Shown: positions 22,578 to 37,500, counted from the first letter of the stretch. The stretch: 64,000 bases of DNA from Cloeon dipterum (GCF_949628265.1 NC_088786.1:42677681-42741680); one strand, 5' to 3'. Notes: generated from the sequence alone by a model not told the origin. Made by a program: numbers and translations.

Positions 22578-25500
22578 ATGGAGCGCGTGTGGAAGCGAGT
22601 GGCGCTCGCCAGGAAGAAGGAGCAGCTGTGCTACAAACCCGCAGCCAAGCAGAAGGCACTTCTTTTCCCACTTTCCCTCGCCTTACCCTGACGCCAGGCT
22701 GCCCAAACCTCAGTTCGGAACAGTTTTAATCCAGGAATTTCATTCGAAAACATTTTCACGTCCTTTTTATAATTTTCTATCAATTTATTTAATTTATCCT
22801 GAATTCAGGTTCGGGTCATTCCAACAGTCCAGGGTTTCTAAACCTTTACAAACCGACAGAAATTTTAAATTTCCACATTTTACAATTTTTTCCCATGGGC
22901 CCTGGCGTCAGGTTGACCCTGAGTGGGCATTCGAGTGATTTTAAACGCGGTTTGTGCGGCCAAAGGTGGCGCCGAGCGAGGGTTCCAAGGTGCCGAAAGA
23001 CTTCATGTGGTGCGATTTGGTGACGGCGTCGAGCACGTCCGGCAGCAGCCCCGCGTCGCCGCCCCCGGCCGCCCCCGAGCTGCCCCCGCGGCCCAAGGGC
23101 TTCGTGCTGGAGCTGGACCTGAACGCCAGGGCGCTGACCAGGCGGCTCTTCCGCCGCGACAAACACAAGCAGGACAATCAGCTCTACCGCAGCAACAGCT
23201 TCAGGTTCGAGAAGTACCACCGACCTGACGAGGACCTCATCGACCCAAAGGTAAGGCTACCCTGATTTTTTTAATACCAGTGTGGCGGGAGAGGAGATTT
23301 TATATAATTTATTGTTAAAAAAAATCGTGTTGATTAACTAGTTTCGAATTCGGTGTTCGGTGGCAATCGCGCTCCACCTGTCAGGGTCAGCACCTGTTAT
23401 AGATCTGAGGCCAGGGTCGCGTTTTGCAACCTTTGAAAGGATTTGTGTTTGCAAGGATGCAAGAAAGAGCCGTGTTCGTTCGTACTTTATTTTAAAGTAG
23501 ATAGTTCATTTAGAAAAATATTGTTTAATAAATTAACCTGTCAGGGTTTCTTAGTTAATCGAAGTTACCCACCTTTTTATTATGCACCCTGAAAGGGTTT
23601 CAGGGTAAAATTATTATTTTTTGGTTAAATTGACAAAAAATTAACGTTTTTTCTGATTTTCAGAATTTTTTAAAAATAATTGCCGTCTACCTGAAAAGTT
23701 TTGAACCACCTTAAACTTATATCTAACCTTTCAGGTACACGGTTGTAAATTTTTAACCCTGAAAATCAAACAGGGGTTGATGTACGAAGGGTTGAATCTA
23801 CCATCTTGGTTGAATTGACAAAAAATTTCCGTATCAGAATTTATTCGCCTGTTGCAAAAATTAATCAAGAGAGCAAGTAGTATTATGTGAGTGTGTGTAC
23901 TTTCGAAATAGCAGCGCGAGTGTGGTGTTTCCCATGTCAAAGAGCGTTTTTCCCATCGCCCGGCCAATAAAACAATAAACCGCGGCGCGCGTGAATCTAT
24001 TTTCTCAGCAATTAAATTAAAAATTCGGCGCCGCTTCTCACCGCATCCGAATTACTTCGAAATGGAAAGTCACCGAAAATAATTCTAGATGAAAATTCAT
24101 GAAGGAGCATTTCATTTATCTCTATTTGCTTGCCGCGGCGTCGGTACGAGGGGGCGCGGCCGCGAAACAGCCCCCTTGCCCTGTTCGTTCTCCTCGGCCG
24201 CGCGCGAGCAACAGATTAATTCATTTTTTATCTCGCGCTCGCACTTCCTGTGCAAACAATCGCGTGACGAACCCCGCGGCTGCCTAGCTCCTCCGGCGTC
24301 AAAATAACAACCCACGACGCTCCGAATAATATTATTCAAAATATTGAATTGAGGGATATATTTAATTAAAATAAATTAGTCGGTATCAGGAACGACAAAT
24401 ATTGTCGCTGGTGCTTCGTTTTCAAATAAAAAAGATCGGTGTTGCGTAAGGCACTGGAACGAGTTGGAAATCCACTTTTCGGCCTTCTCAACCTCAACTG
24501 GGCCATGGGCCACTCACATAGACCAAATCGTTGCTCCATAGATACAAAAAATTACTTTCGCTTCATCTCCCGAGCCGGACCTCGAGAATTATTTCAAAAA
24601 ATGTTTACTTTTTGTCACAAAAGAGTTGGAACGCGTACTCTAGTACTCTTTTCGGATGGCTCGCGAAATGCGTATAAAAAGCCGCGATCGAATTGGACGT
24701 TTTATAAAAGTTGTCGGACGACTCGCAACAAGTGGAGCACCGAAATCCGCTCTTTCGCCGCTCCGGCCGCTTAAAAAGCCAGGCTAATTTACATCAGGCG
24801 CTTCGCACAATCCATTCTCCTTCTCATAGTTACGCAGTTTGCGGTTCAATATTATTTTTTTTTTCAAAAAAAGTGGAAAGCGCGGTGCGTCCTGCAACCT
24901 GCAATGTGTCGCGAGGTTGGTAACGATTTTAGCCGCGGCGCAAAGGCAAAGGCAAAAGCGGACTACTTTGAGCGTTGCGAAACATAGTTGGTTCACACCC
25001 TTGTTGCCGCCGCGGATTAATGAAGCGGCCTTTTCAGTTTGCTCCGGCGGGTGGAAAAAGTTGCGTCGAGTCACACCCCGGCCGCTCGGCCGCCCGCCCG
25101 CCCGGCCGCACGCCCGCCCGCCCGCTCTGCGCGCTCGCACAAACGCAATTACAAACTCTGCCGCCTGCGCTGCGCATTTGAAAGAAAGAAATAATGAAAG
25201 AACGATGCGAACACTGCTCTGCTCCTTTGCATCCGGAGTCGATTTACTTGAGCCAATTAATCCTAAAACCAGTTTCAGCTCTAGTCCGATTTTTAAATCG
25301 ATTTTTTGCAACTTTTGAGACGGTATAATTAATCTCTAGCCTCCAGAACCTGATATCAGGGTGCAGATTTTACTCCTTGAAATTTAAAAAAAGGAAAAAA
25401 TTTCACTTTTTTCCGTATTTCAGGGCCTAATTTAAAGATCACCTTCAACCTGAGAGGTATAAATATCAATACACCTGGCAGTTCGTGTGCAGGTTAGATT

Positions 25501-28500
25501 CCCTGAGTGTTAAAAACTGTCTGAATTTATTTTCAGGAGGAATTATCAGGGCTCAAAGTCACCATCTTGGTTAAATTGAGATAAAAAATCGCATTTTTTC
25601 CTGACTTTCGGAATTTTTTAAAAATTATCACAGTGTACCTGAAAGGTTTTAAACTACCTGAAACTTGTATGTGGCATTTTTGGTACAAGGCTATAAATTT
25701 TTTACCCTGAAAATCAAACAGGGGTTGATTTGCAAAGGGTTAAAACTATCATCTTGGTTGAATTGACAATAAATTCACATTTTTTCCATATTTTCAGATT
25801 TTTTTTAAATTTTTTGCAATGTACCTGAAAGGTTTTAAACTACCAAAAACTTATGTATTACCCATCAAGTACAAGACTTTAATTTTGTAACCCTGAAAAT
25901 TAATCAGGGGTTGATTTACAAAGGGTTGAAATTAACTATTCACACAGAAAAAACATTTTAATTTAAAAACCAATCTCTCAGGTTCACCTAACTCATCTCA
26001 GGAGATGATTTCCGCAGGGTGGAAAACGCTGAATTGACCGGCGTGTCAACCCTTTTTCATGCCAGAAGTGCTGCGAAAATTCCGGGATGCGGCCGGGGTT
26101 GAAATTGGCGAGGAGGTGGAGGAAAAGTGGCGTGACGGGGGTAAAGCGCGCGCCGAGACCGAAAGAGTTTCGGCGCTGCGGCGGCGGTGGCGGCGGCGAC
26201 TATTGATCGCGCGGGCGCCGCGCGTGTGTCTCCGCGTCTCCGGCACATCGCACTTTAACGCCGGCGAGCCAAGAAACACGACGCGCGCGACCAAGAGAAT
26301 TTGCGTTCGAGTGCGCCTCTCCCACGACTCGCAACAATGCAAACAATGCCGCGGCGGCCGGAACTCGAGAACAGTGGCAAAAATGGCCTCCGCCAAGCAG
26401 CAAAAAGTGCAACAAGTTAGTCGACGCGCACGCACCAAATTTTCTTTTCTTTTTTACTGCCTTCCGATTTGTCTTGAATTATTAATTAATGCAAGAGGAA
26501 CATTCTCCTCCACCCTGAGAACAAATTCAGGGAATTTAAACATTGGAAATAAATTTTGATAACCGAAATTATATTTGTGGAGACGTTAGAAGCCCTGAGC
26601 GTGTTTTTATTCGAATTTATTTTGGAATGAAATCTTCAGGGCGCAGAGTTAAATTTATTTAATAAATCACATTAACTGAAAAATTAAAATCCTGGAGATT
26701 CAGAAAGGGGATAAAAGTTTCCCCAAATTACAATTTTCACTGAAAACACATTTTTGCACATTTTTACATGATTTTCCAGGCCCAGTTTGCAGTCTTTGAA
26801 CAAAATTTTTAAGAGCACGTTTTTTATTGAAGAGCACCCGTTTCCAGGGCAACCGTTTTATCAGCTCGAAGCAGTAAATCTTCTTTTCCAAGAGTAATAA
26901 ACCTTCATTTGTGCGTCACAAACCCTGCGTTGTGCGTTGGCCAAGATATAAAACATTCCAAGATGAAATTAAAATTACGTCCGAACAGAGAAAATCAATT
27001 ATGTGTCATTAACACTGGGCAAGTTTCCGTGACTCGCATTCATTTTAAATTTTTCATTTTCTGACCGACTCTGCGGCACTAAATTTGTTTGATTGCTTGG
27101 CGGACGGACGGACAGACAGACGGACGGACGGGGTTAAATCTTTTATCGCTCGCTTGCGGAGGAGACTGCTGAGTATATTATATTGATTCGCGCCGACGAC
27201 GACGCCAACAACGTGAACGACTCGGGTCAACATTCCTCCTGCTCTTAATGGCTCCTTTTGCAAGAAAAACATACATTCTGCAGTCTCTTATTTCGTGGTA
27301 ATCAATAAACCTCCCTCAGCAGCATGTACTTTCCTCCTTGGCTTATTTCCAACTCCTTCACCGCCCGCCGCTCTTCACTCAACTAAATTAGACAGCGCGC
27401 AAAAGTTTACGAAATTCAAGAGCTAAATCACGATCGCTAGACATTTTCAGGTGAATTTTCACTGCAAAATCGTGGGAAATGAGGTCCAGCTTGGTTCCCA
27501 ACACCGGTCATTTATAATTATTTGAATATTCGCCTATTTTGAAGCTGCGCAGTAAACTTGTGCGCATCTCATGCATGCGCAGTATGTTCAGATCGGATCT
27601 CTGTCTCATAGGGAGGCTGAAACGCATCACTGCGCATGCGTGACCAAAATCAAAACCTTCTGCGCAGTTGCAATTCCCACCGGGGGCCGGGTTGCGAACT
27701 GTGTTGCGGTTCCCGCCGGTCAGAAGTAAAAATGGCGTCGAAATAACGGAGGCCAATCAGGAGCGTTGAAAAAGAGGCGTGCCGACCTAATAATTTAATT
27801 CCCGCGTATTTTGTTACAGTTCCGTCAGCCTGATGTGCCATCTAACGGTCGATTCGCCAATTACCGGGCTAATCAGCGGTTAGTAAAGAAATAACAACAA
27901 AAATATTCATTGTGCTGATGGTATTTTCGTGATAAATTGTTTTTGGCTGCGCCCTATCATTTCTTGTAAGAGATTTTCGCCGTGACTTTCCCTGATAAAA
28001 ATTCCAGAGTGACAAATTAACGGATCGTGCGGTCAAGATGACCGACAGTAATTATACTGTCAAAATAATTATGCACTTTCACTCACAGCAGGATCTATAA
28101 AGTTGGATCAAATCTGCTGTGCAGACGAGTGAGTTTAACATGTCTAAAGAATGAATTAGCGGCATGCTGTGACAAACGATGCGATGCGATTATGTAAACA
28201 GATGAACGATAATCGCACACGCGGCGGAATCAAAGGGGAGAGAGTTGCTCGACAAGCGCGCGTAATTATAGAGCCGTTTAATAGAGAGACTACACGCGGT
28301 CTAGCTGGCGCGTGCCATGAATGAACTGCGGTTGATTCACGCGACACGCAGACGCAAACACTCCTCGCAATCATTTTCTCCGGCAGCATCTGCAGCTACT
28401 GGATTTTATTTGTCCCTTTTTTCGCTGCGCTTGTTATGCGAATCGATCGGCGCAATTAGCGATTCGCCCGCCGAACAATGCGAATTCACCGCTAATGAAC

Positions 28501-31500
28501 GCACTTACACAGCCATTCACGTGCGTTTCTCTGCGCAACTGTCGCACACAACACAGCTAACAACCCTGGCAAAATCGACCCTGCCTCGAAAGCTCTTTAC
28601 TTAAACGCGGCGGGAATTGTGCAAAAAACTTACATGCAAATTTTTAAAGGTCGTTTCGCTTGACCTCAGGATGGAAATGTAAGGAAATAAATTTGAAATA
28701 ATTTGTCTTTTAATAGATAGATTACCAACTTAACAGTAATTTATCTCATTGTCAGGGTCACCGTGGTCCAGATTCCCGTGACGCGCAGATATGGCGGGAA
28801 GTTACAAACGTAAAATTAAATGAAAATGCCTTCTACACAGTGAATATTTTTGTTGTTATTTCTTTACAAACAGCTGATTAGGCCGGTAATTGGCGAATCG
28901 ACCGTTAGAGGGCAAACCAGGCTAATGGATGTGTAACAAAATACGCGGGAATTAAATTATAAGATCGGCACGCCTCTTTTTCAACGCTTTTGATTGGCCG
29001 ACTGGATTGGCCTCCATTATTTCGACGCCATATTGACTTCTGACCGGCGGGAACCGCAACACAGATCGCAACCCGGCCCCCGGTGGGAATTACGACTGCG
29101 CAGAAGGTTTTATTTTGGGTCACGCTTGCGCAGTGACGATTTTCGGCTTCTCAGAGAGATGGAGAAGCGATCTGAACATACTGCGCATGCTTCAGATGCG
29201 CACAAGTTTACTGCGCAGCTTCAAAACGGGCCCAATGTAAAATCCCATAAAAACTCCCTAATGTGTCCAAAATCTCGGCCCTGAACACCCTGAGACAGCT
29301 TCGAAAGGGTCATATTCTGAAAGCTCTTGACCTGGGATGCAGAACCCATCAGGCGTCGTAAAGGTGGCTAAAAATAGAAAATTAAAAAATAAAATATTTT
29401 TCACCCTGAATGGAAATTTTTGCGCGCTGGTCGCTTCAATTAGTTTTAATGGGCAATGGAGATGGAAAGAGGCACATTTTGCAGCTGGCCGGAAAGCCGG
29501 AAAGCGCGTAAAACGAAACGTCGTGCGCGCTGCAAGTTGTTATTATTATATTTTGCGCAATTGTGCGAAAACACGCGTTAAAGGGGACATGCTCATCGCG
29601 TTCGGTCACGGTTAATTGGAGCAAAACCGGTTTCGTTCGCTATCAATTTGCAGAGAACTGCGGATAAAAAAATTCGTCAACGCAGCTAAAGACTCTCGAA
29701 TGAGTTCATGCTTCACAATTTGGTGCTTTTTGTGCGATTCTGGAGTGAAAATAAAATAAAGTAGCGGCCGAGAGGAAATAGAGTTTTTAAGGCGGAGCAG
29801 AACGCACACGTAATTGGCGGCGGCGGCGGAAATTTTCGCGCGTTGTTTGCTTTTGTGGGAACTCTCGCGGCGGTAATTATGTTAATTAGCAGCCAGCCAG
29901 CGCTCCAATATTGACCCAAACTCTTTTTGCTAATTATTACCGACGAGCGAGACACGAAAGCCAACTAACACCGAAATGCCTCTGAAAAATAAATAATGCG
30001 GCCAAAATGTTTGAGATCAAATTGTGGATTTGCCAAGTGGTTGGTTGGTGGATGAATTTAATTTTATGCGCGGATTCTTGGATTTCCAATTAATTTTCTC
30101 GTGCACGGCAAGTTGTGTATTTTTTTGGCGGGGGGAGCGGGATGGGGGAATCGGAGAGCGAGCGTGAATTTCACCCTTTCGCAGAGCAGAGCGACGCACG
30201 GATTGATTACTTTCGTCGCCAACGCACGCTTTTCCCCCGAAAAACGGGAACAACTCCTCGACGGGCTCGAAACAAACACTGAGCGAAAATAATTGAAAAC
30301 AAAACTTTTGTGCTGATTGAGTTACCGTGAATTTATTAGAAAAAAATCTGAAATATATTTTTGCCAACCCATTTGGTCTGACTAAAATATAAATTTGGGG
30401 CCGCATGAGTTTATTTTAATTTTCAATCTAATAATTGGAAGAATTAATTTGTAGAAAAATAGTGCCGTTGAATGGAATTAATTTTTTTCTATTTTGATTG
30501 GCTTGTAAGGCTAGGGCCCGTGTTGTTGTGGCCCGTCACGTGTGCGAAGGGGGAAAACGTGAATTTCGCCATCGGCTGCGTGAGCAGAAACTCTTTCTTT
30601 CTTTCTTTCGCATCGATCTCGGCGCAGCCTTCGACAACACGCACTGCACAGCACAGAAACGCAGAAACAGACTCATCGGTCGCGGCCGGAGACGAGCTGA
30701 AAAGAAAATAATCGCGCTTTGTTTGTTTTTTTCCGCCGTTCGATCGGCCCGATTCTCGCGCCTTTTTTCCTCTTCCTTTTTTTGTCGAATTAGACAGAGC
30801 AGCCGACTTTTTAAAATAATTTTATTATTTTTTTTTACCTCTGAAATAAATTATTTACATGTTTTGGTAGTTTTGCTTAATAAAGATTTTGTGTCATTAA
30901 TTTCGGGAAAATTAAAAGCAGGCGACACTACTTGACTTGATGTCGAGTCGAGTGTTGAGGTCGAGTGCGAAAACGTGACATCTGACGAGCCGAGCTGACG
31001 TCGCGCAGTTCGACGAGCGGCCTGCAGGTGGCCCCTCGCACCAGTCGACCAGAAATTCCTGCTCTTCACTCGCTGCTCGCCGCGACTCGCACGGTTCAAC
31101 GCAACAGTTCCTCACATACACACAAAAAAAAATGAAAATAAAATAACAAAAATCATCCAAAACAAAATATTGCAATAATTTTTAATTTCAATCTAAATTT
31201 TTATTTCATAGATTTTACACTGCGAAATTTTTAAATTAGGATTTTAATTTTTGTTTTAAATTTCATTTTGAAAAATGTGTTCAAGTTTCGAGGGAAATTG
31301 GCTGGCAGATTTGGGGGGGTGGCAGCGTAAATAAGCGAGAGAGGCCGCAGGTGGCACCCCGGGCAAGATTGCCCTGCTCGACGCCACGCACACCTGACAC
31401 CCTCAAACACTTTTTCACCGAGAAAAAAACACCCTCGGAAAGTTCTCCCAAATTTATCGCATTTTTAAAAGTCTACGCCAGATATTTTTTAGGCTGGTTG

Positions 31501-34500
31501 AAAGAAAGTTCACCTTGAAGGGAAGATAATATCAAGATATAAATAATTATGAATTAGCAGGTTTTTTAGACCCCTTTTTTAACAAAATAAAATTAGTTTG
31601 GGCAATTAGGTGAAAGATTTTCACTGAATTTTTAAAATTACCATTGACTCAATGTAACGAGTACAGGCTAATTTTTCAACAGAAAAATCTAATTTCGTGA
31701 AATTGTGAGGGACATGCAGCGCTGACGAAATACACGAAACAGGCAATTCGCCGGCATTCAGATTGAACAGGATCGGAAATTGCAATTTTGCCGACGAGAA
31801 GCAATTTCTTTTCCCCCCGAACGCTTTTCTCGAATTCTCCATCTCGGTCCTAATTAATCGGATTTGCCCTTTTGTGTGCGCACACGGCCTAGGACTTTTC
31901 CTCCTCCTCGCTCGCTCGGCTCCTTTTCTTTTTTTTTCTTTGAACTGTCCCTGCTGCTTTTCGTGCGCGCACAGCACAGATTTGCTCCAAACAAATATCC
32001 CTTCTCGGCAAAGAGGGAAAAACCTCGCGTCTGCAAATTTCGAAATTTTCGCGAGCCGAAATTAAAAAAAATGGCGAAACAAGGCCTTTCTTTCTTTTTC
32101 TTTGTTCGCCCGACGTCGAGCGTTTTTTTCCACTCTCCGATTGCAGACAACCCTTTTTTCTCTCTTTCTTTTCGGTGCATTTCAGTCGATACTCTCTCTG
32201 CTCTTTATTCGTCGCGCCGCATGCAGCGAAATTCACCCCCGCACGCCGAGTTTTCATCCCCTGCGTCTGCGACTTTTCGATTAAACACAAAAGCTTTTTC
32301 GTTTTTTCATTCGGATTTTTCGAGAGTCGGCGGTTCCAAACTTGCTGAATATCATCTCCCAGGGTGCAAATACGTAGCCCTGAAAATTTGGAGCTTTTGA
32401 ATTCAATCAGGGGTTGATTTATTATTTAAAATAGGGTAAAAGCTTAATTTTCGATTATTGACGGGTCGTAAGGATTTTGAGAAGGAGACAGTTTGATCGA
32501 GCAGGTGTTTTATTTTCGATTTTCGGCTGAAAAAGGCAGCAGCGGCCGTCGGGAGCAGAGCGCCGTGATTGATTCATCGCGGACAAAAGCAGGGAAACGT
32601 TTTATTCCGCGTTCCGGCCCGGCGGCCAGCGACGCACTAACGACGCCCTTCAACACTTTTTTGCCCGCCCCACGAAAAGGCACGTCTCAAACTCGCAATT
32701 CCGTGTCTTGCCAGAGAAAAAATACAAGAAGAGAGCATAGTATGCAAATGTGTATTCCTCGCGACAATTCATAAAGAATTTTTATTTTAATTTTTTTTTA
32801 CTAACCGAGAGAGTGTCGAGTCACCCCATCAATTTGTTTGGTTTAATTGGCAGGCTATGCGAGCAAGCGTGTTTTAGTTATTTACTCGCGCGGCGTGGAA
32901 AAGCGGAAAGTGCCGAGTCAGTCGATTTACTGGTGGCCCCGAGGCGTCAGCCCCTTGTCACTCGCGCGCGCTCTTTAAAACACGAGCAGCTCGCAGACAA
33001 ATTGAGTCGCCGGCAAAACGCCTCTCATGCATTCCAAGTTTGCTATTTTTCAGCACGTCACGCGACACCACCTGCTTTTTTATTCCTCCCTCGACTTGGC
33101 GCGAATAATTCCATTTCCACGACAAGTTGTTTTTACGTCTTTTACGACTGCCCAGAGTTTCAATACGACGGGCGTGCTGGTTTTAGTATGAAAAGGGTGT
33201 TTGGACGGGAAAAAGACGTCCGGAAGATGTCCTAAAGACGTCTAAAATTTGTTTAAATCAGAAAAATAGAAATTCCAGGTGATTTGAACATTTATTCGAA
33301 CAGAACAAATTTCCCACGTCCTTTTCTCGATCAATTTCGTGCTTGAGGTCGATCTTGTCGCGTTAATTGCCTCTCGGGTGCAGATTTATTGCCCCCCTTG
33401 CTTTTTCCCGCCAATTACACCGGTCCGTAATTGAAAACGACGCGCACTCGTCGATTTTTATAAACGCGCGCACTCCAACTTTCTTCCGACTCCCGGGACC
33501 GAACGGAGTGTCCAGCAGAGCTGCAAGGGCTGAAAATTTAATAAGTGGTCCGCGGGGGCTGCCAAAGGGCCGAGAAAAGTGAAGGGAAAAGAAAATAAAA
33601 CGAAGGATCAGAAGCAATTTCATTATTGGAAAATGTCGATCAAAGGACAAAAGGGTCAGAGTCTAGCATCCCAGTTCCTACTTGAAAAGAAGTTGTTAAA
33701 AATTAAATGAAACACGCCCCTTATTTTTTAGGAAATGAAAATTTTAAAATTTAAACTCGAAAATTAGTTGTTGGGGGTGAGTATGAGCAGGAGCAGTGGA
33801 ATTCGGTTAAAGTGACCGTTTGGCGTGTTCGAAATGATTAGTGCCCGGCTGTGCGTGTGATTGGGGCTGAGCCCCTCATCCCTTGCTTTGCATCCCCCGG
33901 CCCGGCCGAGGGGTTGGCAGCGCAGCACACGCAAGAATTATTATTACTCTGCGGCCAGGCATGAGAGCCGGGGGTGGCGAGCCGGGGTGAATCATCCCTC
34001 GTTCTACGTATGCGCGCCCCGCGTGCCGACACTCTCTCGCTGCCGCGCTTCGGAATGCTGTTGTTTTTTGCACGCGCCGGCTAATCTACGCAAATGAAAA
34101 CAAACGCGCCGAAGTATTTTGCGCTTAATTGACTAGCGGATGTTTTTTTAAAGGATTAATTTCGTTTACGAAAATGATGCGCCATATAAAAAGTCAAATT
34201 TGTTCCAATTTATTCATTCATTTAGAGATCTTACATTTGTTTATCAAAATACAAATGCGGCGTCAGTCAGAATATATTCTAATTATATCTTCTCGTCAAA
34301 TTGATCAATTAGTGATCGAAGCCGCCAACAGATGGCGCCACCGTATACTTTGGTAATAAATTTAATTTTAAATCACTTCCACTGCGATTTAAGACTCAAT
34401 CCGGTTAATTGTGCATATTTCACTTAATTTTCTTTCTTTTGACGTGCTGAAAACCAAAATCGGTTTAGGCAGTCGCCGTAGAGTCGTGAAAAACTATTTC

Positions 34501-37500
34501 TTGAAATAAAAAATCTTTTCCGACGATTCTACGGCGAATGGCTAGACTGATTTTGGTTTTCAGCACGTCAAAAAAGTATTAAATCAAGTACCCAGTGGCA
34601 AGATTGCGCCTCAGATCGCAGCGGAAGTGCATTAAAATTAAATTAATTACGAAAATATACTGTGGCGCCATCTGTGCGGGGCTTTCTTACTTCCTTTCAA
34701 ATTATTTGGAGCATTTACCCTTACGAACGTGTCCTTTAATTGAGCCAAGAGTCTTCAGCTTGAGGCAAGAAGGACATTTGACGTAGCTGTGAGTGACTTT
34801 GACATGTTTATTCATATGTCCAACAGTTGCAAATTTCTTCTCACAATTTTCTTGACTGCATTTGAATCTCCTCTCCATGTGAATCTTTAAGAGATGGTTT
34901 TCAAAATGACTCCTCACTTCAGACGAGTAGCGACAATGTTCGCAACAGAAGAATTTGTTCCGAATGGTAACTGGAGGATGATCCTTTTGCTCGTGCTCGA
35001 GTCTTGAGTTGTCGCAGCCGAAATATTTCTTGCAACCTCGCACAGTGCATTTTCGCAGTCCTTCAGGGTGCTTTGATTTGTGTCTTGCAATGTAGGTGAA
35101 ATGCTGTTTGCAATCGCAGCATTCACCGCTTCTATCCGGTCTCTTCCCTTCTGCCTTTGGCCCCAACTTTGAAGGAGAACTTTTTCTCGAGTATTTTGCC
35201 TTCTTGCTTCCTTCCAGAGTGGAACTTATTTTCCTCTTCCTCTGACCTTCTTTGACAGATTATATTTTAACAAACTGAAATTATAAAATTTTTTGAAAAA
35301 TAATACCTGCGTTCCCCTTTCCTTCCACTTGGCTCAAGTTGATTTCCAAGGGATGAACTTCTGTTTCTTCTGGATGGTCTGGAATTCAAAATATTATTTT
35401 AAGCCTCTTGCGCTCTTCAGGAATTCTTACCCTTCGGAGGAATTTCATCATCAATTCCAGGAATTTCCGGACTTGAGAATGTACGGATGAAATCCTCAAC
35501 AACTACATACAAAAGATGTGTCAACGAGTTTCTAACAAAACTAAAAAAGAATACTGCACCTAGGAGGCTGTGGTTTGATCCCGATGACTCATATTGCTGG
35601 CTAAACAAGAATGATTCACTCCAACTATATGAATTGTTCTGCATTTTCAATAAAAACCTTGACAGCTAAAATCGCCAACGATTAATGTTTAAATCTTTTT
35701 CAAGTAATATCAGACGAGGTTCTTGCCCCAAGCGCAGGAAACGATCTGTTTGAGCCGTTGTCGTACAGAGAGCACTGTTCTCCCTCCTTTATCCAGGAGG
35801 TGCTCTCGATCACCTTCTTCCCCTATACTATCCTAAGAACAATTCCCCTACTCTGCTGTTGAGCTGATCAGTTTTGTATATGTGAACCTGAATTTTAACT
35901 TTAATTTTAGAGCAATCGAGACAATGGTATGGAATTCTGTTGGGTAAAACCAATTTTCCAGTGGGATTTCCCAAATGAGATGGCAAATTTTCACATTAAG
36001 AACGTTTAATTTAGACAAAATTTACAAGTAAAATCCTGCTATGTTTAGTCTGATAGGAAAGAGTAGTCGAGTGTGACACTTAATCGGAATCTCAAAACCG
36101 AAGAAAATCTAAGCCATCATTTGCTTATTTTGAACACTTGGACAAGTATATCCAAATGACATTTGTTTATATACATGAAGGTATTCTTGATAATGTTTAA
36201 ATAAAACTGGAGACTATTAAAAGCCACAGGAAATTCACGAAATGTCATGGCTATTAATCATTTGATATCTAAAAATTCTCTTTTTCGATTCCCAGTTACA
36301 ATATACAATGAAACAGGTATTCCCAATTTCGAATTCCTTCTGCTTTATTTTTTAAAAAACATATTTTGAAGAAAATTGTTGAGGATTTTTCCTTCAGAAA
36401 ATATTTCTTAAATGAAAATTGCGATTTAGACCAAACTCATAAGGAAAGTAAATTAAAATTTCTCCCTTTGAGTCGTTATTTTGCGTTGTCTGCGGGGGAG
36501 AAGCTGCTATTTAGAGAATCAATTAGCTGCTCGCGTGCCACCGCCGATGATTTCTTATTTATTTGTCTCGCACGAACGGCGAACAGCGCAATCAGCGCCT
36601 CAAGCTGGTCTTGACAAGTTGCGTTTCGCACGCCACCACTTCCGCTTCCTGCCCGCAAAAACTTTTCAAACGTTCAGCACGAGACGCGATTAACGCATCC
36701 CCGGGCAAAGGGTTGATTGCGAATTTCACCTCTGACATACACGCGGCTTTCCTCTCCTGCCACTTTGGCAGCAAGTATTATCTTTTTAAAGAGCATCGAT
36801 TAATCAATTTTCCTTCTCTGAGAAAAAGCAGCAGTCTTCATCGTTTTATTTTGATCTAGAAGTGTATTTGCTGTGGGAGGGCGCGCGCCGTTTAGCGGAA
36901 AACCGGATTTGGAAAGCCTCCGAGAGCGATTCAGCGCTGGCAGCGAAATATCGCCATCGCCAGGCCGCGCGCGCGCTGACGTCAGCAGCTGCGCGAATTT
37001 TTTCGCTCCCGCTCGACGCCTCGTGAATAATTCACCAGTCCCACGAGCCGGCGTGCGTTTGCGAATTTTCACCCCGAGCGGCGACAACTGCCACTCGGGC
37101 CACAAACGATTTTTTTTTTCTTGTAAATCGGTTAGCTCTTCACCACCGGGGTCCGGGTTGCGATCTGTGTTGGTTCCCGAAGGTCAGAATTCAATATGGC
37201 GTCGAAATAATGAAGGCCATTCAGGAGACATTCCAGCGGCCAATCAAAAGCGTCGAAAAAGAGGCGTGCCGACCTAATAATTTCGTTCCCGCGTATTTTG
37301 TTACGCTTTCAAGTTGCTTAAATAAACTATTTTAAAATTATTTTAATATACGCCTATTTTGAAGCTGCGCAGTTGACTTGTGCGCATGTAAAGCATGCGC
37401 AGTATGTTCAAATCACTTCGTAATCCCACAGGAAAGCCGAAACGCATCACTGCGCAGGCGTGACCCAAATCAAAACCTTCTGCGCAGTCGTAATTCCCAC

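Larger units (their letters stand above)
23251..26382. other. Intron of the SH2 gene (first part)
   Basis: No gene supported. A 111-codon plus frame at 24439-24774 begins at a non-ATG codon and is not recognised. A possible TATA pair lies at 24672 and 24699 (TATAAAA). GC-rich CCCGCCCG runs at 25080-25130. CCTGA/TCAGG motifs and a ~185-bp repeat (see 23680 and 25625) are scattered here. Confidence 0.4.
26416..34328. other. Large SH2-gene intron, first third
   Basis: No coding signal that I trust; many frames on both strands overlap one another with no family resemblance. Contains a (CGGA/CAGA)n tract at 27101-27131, two dispersed repeat copies (27536, 28859) and CCTGA/TCAGG motifs. Confidence 0.45.

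Noticed and set aside
24439..24774. 111-codon plus-strand frame in the SH2 intron
   Set aside because: Starts at a non-ATG codon, no domain, no donor or acceptor tying it to the gene.
35487..35669. Plus-strand ORF with protein-like WFDPDDSYCWL
   Set aside because: It is antisense to the first exon of the zinc-finger model, whose splice phases fit. I could find no plus-strand partner exon, though the peptide looks less random than most.
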